Part shown: positions 56,022 to 64,000 of the stretch, one piece after another
Layout: the number at the start of each line of letters is the position of its first letter
How positions within the stretch are numbered: the stretch's first letter is position 1
From: Motacilla alba alba
Taxonomy: Eukaryota > Chordata > Aves > Passeriformes > Motacillidae
DNA length: 64,000 bases
Direction of reading: 5' to 3'
Assembly (NCBI RefSeq): GCF_015832195.1
Contig: NC_052032.1
Span: forward strand, 6,330,618-6,394,617
Translations under genes and position numbers: made by a program
Notes under the pieces: model-generated
Seen by the model: only the letters and a program-made list of their open reading frames with translations
What the model was told of the DNA's origin: nothing
Database searches by the model: none

Positions 56022-56245
56022 CAATCAATCGCACGCCAGCCTCCCGCTCCCCTTTCTAATTTCTGGAAGAAGTAGCACTAATTGTGGTGGCAATTGGTAA
56101 TTGTAACTCGTCTCCCTGGAGCGGTGGAGGTGACGGCTTTGTTACGGGGCTGCAAGTGAAATGCAATCAGGGGGGGAAAAAACAAGAGGTTTGTCCATCG
56201 GGGGAGAAGTGGGGAAAGAAATAAACCCCAGCCAGGCGTGGGGTT
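56022..56245 (+). other. ASS1: ASS1 3' UTR
   Basis: Short 3' UTR of about 220 bases. Bases 56060-56110 are rich in TAATT and CAATT words and resemble a conserved block rather than ordinary UTR. Confidence 0.65.
56220..56225 (+). terminator. ASS1 poly(A) signal AATAAA
   Basis: AATAAA about 200 bases after the stop, followed by GTGGGGTTTGGCTCTG and a later TCGTTTGTTTGCTCC stretch as downstream GU-rich elements. Confidence 0.75.
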
Positions 56246-59200
56246 TGGCTCTGAGAGCCGGGCTTTATTCCTGCCTCGTTTGTTTGCTCCTCTGCCCAGC
56301 GCTTCCTCCAGCCCGGCTCTGTGGATCGGGGATGGATTCAGTGTGAAGGACATAGGGGGGTGGTGGTACCTCGTGGGGAAGGTGGGCAGCAGGAAATACC
56401 TCTCAGAGGGGTGTTTCAGGGGCTGCAGGGGTGAGCTGGGTGGTCAACGGGGCTCGATCCTTTCTGCTGCGTTTTGGTGAGTTTTAAAGAGCAGACTCAG
56501 GAAAGACAAAAATGCTGGGAATATCCTCTGGTGGTGTTGCATGAGGTGAGGAGGAAAGGAGTGCTGGGTCCAGGCTGGGCAGGGCATCCCTCTCCCAGAG
56601 TGCCTGGAGGGCTGCAGGTCCCTGTGGTCCCGATGCTCACACCTGGCTGGGAGGCAGGGATGGCTCAGCGAGGGAAACCTGGAGCTGTGCTGGAAGCAGA
56701 GGGAAAGGAAAGAGGAAAGGACTGGATTTCCTATCCGTGCAAACGCTCAGGATGTGCTGGAGCTCTGTCCTGGGGAAGGACGTGGGTTGGGATGTCCCCG
56801 CTCTGGGTGTCCCCAGGAGAGGAGCAGAGATGCTCCTGGAACCGGGGTGCACCAAGCACGGCGCTTGCTGTGGTAGCCAGCAGGGAGCTGGGCAGCCCCA
56901 GCCCCGCAGCAGGAATGTGCTGCTTCCCAACGGGTTTGGGGAGCAAAAGCAGAGCTGCCACCAAAAAGGGACACATTTTAGTAGCCCCTATGGGACAGTC
57001 AGGCCAAGTGGCCATGTGGGGACGTCCAGGCGTGCCCTGCCCACTCTGCTGCCAAGCCAGCAAGTGTGACAAGCTCTGACATCACAGCTGGGAAAATAAC
57101 ATGTTATGTTCCCAGCTTGGATGTGAATTTCCCTGCTATTACTGGCAGCGACCATCTTGGGAGGAGAAAGCAGCAGAGGGCTGTCAGGAGAGGGGAGAGA
57201 AATGGTTTTCTGGGCTGGTGGAGCCTGTCCAACCCCTGTGGGCTATGGGGAGGCGGGGATGCTCTGCAGGGCCACCCCAGTCCCTTCATCCCACTGCTTT
57301 CAGCAGCAAGTCCGTGCTGCAAGTGCAGCGGCACGTGGGGTCCTGCACGAGCCCCTTTGGGGCTGGTGGCCAGCAGGTTGTGCTGGGTGCCCAGTGTGGA
57401 GCCTGCCCTTTTCATCCCACAGCAGCCCATTCTCAGGTGGGGGGAAGGATTTGGAACTTCATCAGGAGCCTTCTCCTGAGGAATCATCCACAAAACCATG
57501 GGAACAGAGCTGCTTCCCTTTCAAGGATGGATGCTGCGCTGGCCCATGGGACAATGAGTAGCCCTGGAAGCTGTGAGAGTTCCCTCCCATGCCCATCCTT
57601 GACTATGGTAGAGCATCCCATTGGAAAAATGGAGTGTGAAACAACTTGGTGGAATGGGGAGCTGATGTCTTTTATTTGGGGGGAAAACCCAAAACAAAAC
57701 AACAAAAAACAAGGTCTTGGCAGAAGATTCTTGTGCCCCAAAGCTTGAGAAATGCTGGAAAAGCTCAGTGGGGGCTCATTGGGCCAGCTGGGTGCTTAAA
57801 TCATCACCTGGAAAAAGCCATTTCACTCCCAGTCCTGGAGTATCCTCCAGCACTCACACCAGAGCCCAGATCCAAGGGGATCCTGTGCCCACTGGAACGT
57901 CCTGTGAGGTTTTTGGCTCAGGGCAGAGGATGCTCCACCATGGCAGCTCCAGCTCCTTGGGAAGCCACAGGGATGCTCTCAGAGGCAGTGATGGACACGA
58001 CACCTCAGCCTTGGAGGAGTATCACGTGTCAGCTTCCAGCTGCTGCTTCCAACTGGGCTGCAAGTGGATTGTGCTGGTGAGGCAGAGCTCAGGGTATTCA
58101 AAAAGCCAAGTCAAACCCAGTGTGAGTCTTAGAGAAGGGGGAAATCTCTCAGAAATCATGGTTTCAATGCACAGAGAGCACCCACCAAAGTGCCTGCACT
58201 TCATGTTGGGGCTGCAGTGATAGGAAGCTGTGAGACAGACACCACATTTAATTACCTTGCTGCCTTAATTGCCATCAGCCCTTCCAGTTCCCAAGATCTG
58301 GTGGTTTCTCAGTGTCCTTCCACCCTTCTGTGTCTCAGGGAAGTCTGTCAGGGGCTGGCACCACCAGGAGGGAAAAGCAGTGGGTGAGGAGCACTCTGTG
58401 AGCATCTCCTGAACCACCTGGAACTCCCCAGCAGGGACGTTTTTGGGGGGAATATTTCGACCTTTAAGGTGGCAAGCTTGTTTTGCAGCACCCACCTGGC
58501 TCTGAGGGCAGTGTACACGGGCTGAGGGCTCCCCATTCCCAGGGCAGAGCTGCACTGGAAAGAGCCCAGAGTGACCCTGGGAAGGGACCTGGGTCACTGC
58601 TGGCCTTTGAAGCTCTTCTGTGCATCCCCCACAGCATCACCCATCGCTCCAGCTCTGAGGCAGCCCCCTGTCACCTTTGGGAAAGCGCAGCCCCTCTTTG
58701 CACCCCGGCTTCTGCCATGGGGCTGCTCTGCCACCCTCCCAGGCTCTGGTGCAGGGCTTGGCCGGGGTCACTGCAATCGATATCTCATCTGCAGGCTCTC
58801 CTAGCGGAAGTGATGGTATATTGGAACATGGTAATGGCTCTTGTCTAGTGGAAAAGGCTAATCTTCCCCAGCTGTACAGGATCTCTGCAGGTGTCCTCTG
58901 GCTCTCCCCGCTGCCACCAGCCCTGCCAAGGAGCAGACACACTTCTTTAAAGCTGTAGCACTCCAATTTACTGCTGTCCTGGGGAGGGAGAGCTGCCTGC
59001 AGCCTGGCTCCACGGGGCACAGAGCTGTGGCTGGGGCTTCCCTGTGAAGAACTGGCACCCCCAGTGTCACCACACAGCTGCTCACATATGCTGGGTCAAA
59101 GAAGAGAAGGTGATGTGTTCTCCAGAGGTGGCATTTCCCCAGGGAAAAGAGGAGAAGGATGTGGGGATGATGCCAGAAGAGGTGTGGACCCCCAAAGTGC

Positions 59201-62200
59201 CACCTGCACGCGTGGGAGGGAGGCAGGGAAGAGCAAGGGTGGCAGTTTCTTGCTGTTAATTTGGCTGTTTTGGCATCACACTTGCTGCTTGGTGGGACTC
59301 CCCACCTGGAACTTGTCCTGTTTTGCCCATCCCTCAGGATTGCTGCAGAGCCAGGTCTTCCCTTCCCCTTGTGCATCACACCCCTGGGCCCTGGGCCCAG
59401 GGGGTTCTGTTTTTTGAAGCTGACCAGCCATCCCTGGCTACCACATCCTGCTGGATACCAATGGCATAATCCATTTTCCCGTTTCTCTGGAGGCAGAGGT
59501 AATTACCAGGTGTGAGGGTTAATATGTGTGTGGATTTAGCATGAATTGCCAAGAACAGCTCAGAACAATGCCCAGGTGCATGCAGCACAGCCCGGGGGCT
59601 CAGACACAGCCCTGCTGTAAAATGGGGAGCCCAAGGGCTTGGTGGGGGCCCCTCAGAGGCTGAGTGACCATCAGAGTCCACAAAAGTCATGCCAAAGGTT
59701 GTGCTAACCTTGTTGGGGCAGGGATTTTTCCTGCAAAAGACAGTGAGGGTAGATGGATTTTAAGAGAAAATTCCTGGAGAGATAAAGCAGCTGTGGGGCT
59801 GCTGGGTTTTTGCTTAAACTTAATTTTGTCGGGCAAAGAAATATATTGCTGGGTCCATACAGGGAAAAAAGCATGATGTTTTGCAGGAGGGTCGCAGGGA
59901 GGTCTTGTGTGGTTGTGCCCTGTGGGACTGTGTCCATATCTCATCCCTTTCTGGGGCTCCATCTCCCATCTGTGGGGTGTGTAGGAGGGGACCCCGGACC
60001 ACCTCTCCCAAAGGAGGGACAGAAAAATCCTCTGGTGCTACCCAGCATCCCATCATTCTGTGCAGATGGTGCTCCCTAGCCCTGGATGATGTCCCCTCAG
60101 CAGGGACACTGGTAGCAACGGTGCACTCTTGGGAAAACCACAGGATTCCTCACGTTGGTTTTCATTTTCCTTTGGAGATGTGGCTTCCAGTGGCTCATGG
60201 GAGCGCAGGAGGTGCCCTGGGCTCCACACGGGTCACAGGGCTGCAGCACAGCACGGCTGTGAAGCGTTCCCATCCTTCCAAGGGAAAGCCATCCCCCCGT
60301 GAGGTTGGGAGTCACCAGTCCTGAGCTTCCCAGGCAAGGGGGAGATGGTGGCCTTTGTAAAGCCCTTAACAAGGTGGCTTTGTCTCACGTTTAACAAGAA
60401 GCTCCCTCGCTCCTTCCCCGGGAGTTTCCCAATGCCGGCTCCCTGAAAGCCAGCTTTATGCTCCAGCCAGGGACACGCTGCTGTGGGGCCGGATCAGAGG
60501 GACACAGGGGCCCTTCTGCACGGCCCTGACAAAGGCTGCCCCGGGGGGACAGAGCGTCAAAGCTCAGCCGGCTCGGGGAGGGACAAGGGAGCCACAGAGG
60601 AGGCTGCGCTCTGAGCCCACCGTCCATCTGGTCACTCGATCGTGGCAGGCAACGACCTGGCCATGCTCGGGGAGGGCCAGGGGCTCCTTCTGCTCTGTCC
60701 CCCCCGGGGAGGGGGCAGGGGGAGTGGCTGGGAAGGGACAGGTAGGTTTTGTTGGCCGCAGGTAACAGGATCTGCAGCCGTTGGTGCCTTTCTGCCCTCT
60801 GCTCTGGCTTTGGCGGGGGGGGTGGGAGTGAGGAGATGAGGGCTGGAAATGGAGACCTCCATTCAGCAGGATGCTTCTCCTCATCTGGAAATGGGTTTGG
60901 AGCAAGCCTCGAGGTGTCTCAGCTCAAGCACTCCACAGCCCTCTGGTCTGGACTGGGCAGGCGCAGCAGCTGGAAGGGACCCCTGGAGTGATCCTCGGCT
61001 CTGAGCAGCACCCTGCTCATGGCAGAGGCCTCACCATCCCCGTGTCAGCGTCCAAGCTCCCCTCTCCCAACCTCCTCTTCCTTCCCTGGGGATTTTGCTC
61101 AGTTTGGGAGCTCCTGCCCTTCCCTTGTCCCACCAGTAAGTGCCCCCTCTCCCTCCCCCCTCCAGCCATCTGCCTCTGCGCCCCCCGCCCAGCTTCACTG
61201 TCACGCGTTAAAGCCGCGCTCAGCGCCAGGGTCAGCGTGTCACAGCGGCCCCTCATCGATTTGTTTTACCTCCCTTTGGCTAAAGCACTTTGGCCCTGGC
61301 CCCTTCCATGGCATAAGGAGCTTCCCAAGGCCTTCAGTTCTCCCCTTGCCCATCCTGGTCCTGCATGGCTGGACCCTGTGGGCAGCAGGGGCCCAGCTGA
61401 GTCGCTGATCTCCTGACCCTCCCCGGGGCACCTAATGTGTCTCCCTGGTTCATCTGGATCAATATTTCTGCAAGGGCAAGGAAGATCCCTCCAGGGAAAG
61501 GAAGGGATGAGGGGATCCTGCTTGTTTGCACAGCCCCATGGCTGGTTTGATGCTTAGCTGGGCTGGGTCATTTCTGGGGATTGGGAAGGGAGGAAGACCC
61601 TAAATCAGGGGTGGAGCTCAGACCAGAGGTGTTTGGGGTCTCCTCCTTCCAGTTTGTGGGTCTCACGCTCTGCCCTGGGGCACAGGGGCTGGGATATCTT
61701 TGCCTCCAAAGCCAGAGGAGCTGGGATGGCTTCAGTCTTCAAGCCCCACTGCTCAGCAGGGGTGGGGCTGCCTTGGAGGATCTGCTTCTTGCTCGTGGTG
61801 TTTAGGCCTGGATGAGGGGTTTTGGAACTGTTCTGTTTTTATAGAAGCCTGGAGGTGACAGTAAAGGATGATCATCAATTAATAAATCCAAGCAGTGGGA
61901 GACCTGGCTGGGACAGCAGCCTCCAGCCCTTCTTGCTGCACACGGAGGGATGCCCAAGGCATGAGGGCTCTTCCTTTTATGGCTTGGCTCGGGGAACGAA
62001 GGCAAAGAACACACGGGCAACGTTCCAACACCATCCCTGCTGAAGGCACCATACCTCCAGAACCCTTCCTGTCCCACAGAATCACCCCCAGCACCTCCAT
62101 GCCCACGGTCCCTGTGCCAGCAGCCAGGGCAGATGCCCAGCAGCTCGGGCAGCCCAGGGAGAAAAGCAGGGAGCTCTTGGCAACTCTGCCTTTTGCTTTC
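56246..62200. other. Intergenic DNA downstream of ASS1, no supported gene
   Basis: About 6 kb of mostly GC-rich unique sequence. Open frames are short and without recognisable motifs on either strand. A constrained-looking patch lies at 58765-58860 (CACTGCAATCGATATCTCAT, GGTATATTGGAACATGGTA). In human the next gene is FUBP3, but no KH-domain exon is visible here. Confidence 0.5.
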
Positions 62201-62720
62201 AGCCTCGCCCTCTCGCTATTTATTGGTGACTTTTGTCCTTGGCCAGCTTAGCGGCTGAAAGGGGCTGTATTATATCACATGTAGGCAGCTCCTGGGGGGA
62301 GAGGGCCGTGCTTTCTGCGGGAACAAAGCGCGGGTTGGCTAATTCCCCTCTCCTCCCGCGGAACCCGGGTCCCATCTGGTTGACACAGTTTGCTCCAGTG
62401 TCTCCTGCTATTAAGCCCCCACTTGCCTGCTTGAATCACCGGCACTCCCCCGCCCCTGTACCCTCGGCCGCTTTTTCTTGCTTTATTTTTCATTTTCCCT
62501 AAAGCCAGGCAGAACTTGCTCCGTGGAGTGATGTCAGATGTGTGCGAAGCAGACCAATAAAACCTAATGCATCCCCCTCTTTGTCTGCAGGCCTCTCCAG
62601 CGCCTCACATTTTCCACTCAGAAAGCCACTTAAAACACATCAGCAACAATCCCTCACAAAACAGCCACTTGTTGGCTAATCGTGCCGAGGACCCGCGCGC
62701 CGCATTGCGCTTTCCTGCCA
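62201..62720. promoter_or_regulatory. Candidate conserved noncoding element downstream of ASS1
   Basis: AT-balanced blocks at 62210-62285 (GCTATTTATTGGTGAC, TGTATTATATCACATGTAG) and 62500-62690 (AGACCAATAAAACCTAATGC, CTTAAAACACATCAGC) sit within GC-rich flanks. Not a recognised repeat and not coding. Could be a distal enhancer. Confidence 0.35.
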
Positions 62721-63898
62721 AGGAGGGTCTAATGCTGCCAGGGACCAACAGCCCCAGGGTGGTGGGAGCCCTCAGCATGCACCAGGATTGGCCCTGGGGG
62801 TCCCAGCTGCTCCGCAGGGTGTGGTGGGGCAGGGATATGGGATTGGGATGTTTCTATTCCCCACAGCCTGGAGGGGATGGTCACAGAGCCAGGAGTGGGG
62901 CTCTGCTCAGCCCTCGCTCGGCAGTGGGATGGATGAGCAGATGGATGCAGCAGAGCTCCCGGGACTCTGTCCTACCTGCTAATTCCTTCCTGGGAAGGAA
63001 AGCAGGCAGGAAGGCAGCAGGCAGCTGCTGTGGAATGGGAGCTCTGGAGGAATGACATGGGTGCCACCCTGCCAGACCGGTGACTTTGAGCTCCGTGTCT
63101 GTCACTCTGGGCTGATGGCTCTGGGCTGAAGGCAGGAAGAGCTGGCTGCCCCATGCTGATGGGAGAGAGCTTTGTTGCAGCTTAGAGGGTGCCAGTGGGT
63201 TTCACTGGAGGGGAGGGAGATCCAGTGCCTGATGGAGGGCACAGAGGGTGCAAGTGAGAGATGCTTCAACGCTGGAAGGGAGGTAGAGAGGCTTGGACCT
63301 TTGCCTAACGGAGAAGCATCCAAAAATCCCTCCCGAGGAATCCTTTGGGCCCTTTGAGGTATGGGAGAGAGATCAGAGGGTGGTTAATCTCCCCCTCTGC
63401 AACCAGGGGACCCAGCCTTCCCCCCCAGAGAGAGACAAGGATGTGCAGTAGCTGCATTTATTTTCCTGCAGAAAAACTTGGACAGCTTCTCCTGCTGCCA
63501 CCCCCGGCATCCCGGGGAGCAGGACAGGAGCAGCGTGCGTTCACTGCCGCCTGCTCTGGGGGCGGGGGAGCTGTCACACCTTTTATCTTACAGCCACCCA
63601 ATCACACCCGGGTTTGGGGCTGATTTGAGGCAGGCAAGGAGGTTCACAAGCAGTGCCAGGTAGTGGGAAGGCTGCCTGTGGGTGCTGTGCTGGGCAGGCA
63701 GCCCAGAGCCCTCCCTGTGGGCACGGAGCACACCTGCCCGTGCTCACCTGCCTGTGCTCACCTGTGCAGTTCATTGTCACAGGGCAGAGTCCGAGCGACC
63801 CACGGGGACTCGTGCTGCCACCTGCTCTGGCTCCGTGACCAGGCTGAGCTGCTGCCCCAGCGGCAGCCAAGGGATGAGGCGGGAGATGCAGGCAGCTG
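62721..63898. other. Intergenic DNA, nothing recognised
   Basis: GC-rich unique sequence without supported gene, repeat or regulatory motif. Confidence 0.45.
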
Positions 63899-64000
63899 CC
63901 TCCCATTCCCGTTCCTGTTCCCATTCCCGTTCCTGTTCCCATTACTGTTCTTGTTCCCATTCCCATTCATTCCCAGTCCCGTTCCCATTCCCGTTCTTGT
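63899..64000. repeat. Tandem repeat running off the right edge
   Basis: Imperfect 6-bp-based array of CCCATT, CCCGTT and CCTGTT units. It continues to the last base, so its full length is outside the window. Confidence 0.85.

Noticed and set aside
56246..64000. First exons of FUBP3 expected downstream of ASS1
   Set aside because: I found no KH-domain peptide or recognisable FUBP3 start in any frame; the gene probably lies beyond the window.

Overview
The window is vertebrate nuclear DNA, almost certainly from a bird and probably a songbird. It holds many short phase-matched exons in a GC-rich compact background, two CR1 LINE tails, and one solo LTR that resembles passerine endogenous-retrovirus LTRs I remember. 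The HMCN2-ASS1 gene order matches human 9q34, which corresponds to a small, gene-dense avian microchromosome.

Layout. (1) 1-28596, + strand: the 3' part of hemicentin-2 (HMCN2). I place 70 complete exons after a 3-base exon tail at the left edge. They encode one partial and 32 complete immunoglobulin (I-set) domains, a nidogen-type G2F beta-barrel, four calcium-binding EGF modules and a fibulin-type C-terminal domain ending in TGA at 28594-28596. An ATTAAA poly(A) signal lies at 29002. (2) 28597-32513: a short intergenic stretch with two CpG-rich patches. The first (about 29930-30117) looks like the ASS1 promoter and a noncoding first exon. (3) 32514-56021, + strand: complete ASS1, 14 coding exons that join in frame to a 416-residue argininosuccinate synthase, with AATAAA at 56220. 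(4) 56240-64000: intergenic DNA with no gene I can support, some AT-rich conserved-looking patches and a tandem repeat at the right edge.

The two genes are functionally unrelated neighbours. Hemicentin-2 is a giant secreted extracellular-matrix protein. ASS1 is a cytosolic enzyme joining citrulline and aspartate, which birds keep for arginine recycling although they excrete uric acid. No operon, mobile gene cassette, CRISPR array, tRNA or rRNA is present, and I found no previously undescribed gene system. The most interesting unexplained signal is noncoding. ASS1 introns 7, 8, 10, 11, 12 and 13, its 3' UTR and the downstream intergenic DNA carry repeated AT-rich, TAATTA-rich blocks set in GC-rich DNA. 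They look like conserved developmental enhancers (bystander-gene architecture) rather than ASS1 introns under no constraint. All exon borders were set by hand from GT/AG sites, reading frame and family similarity; no alignment was run.
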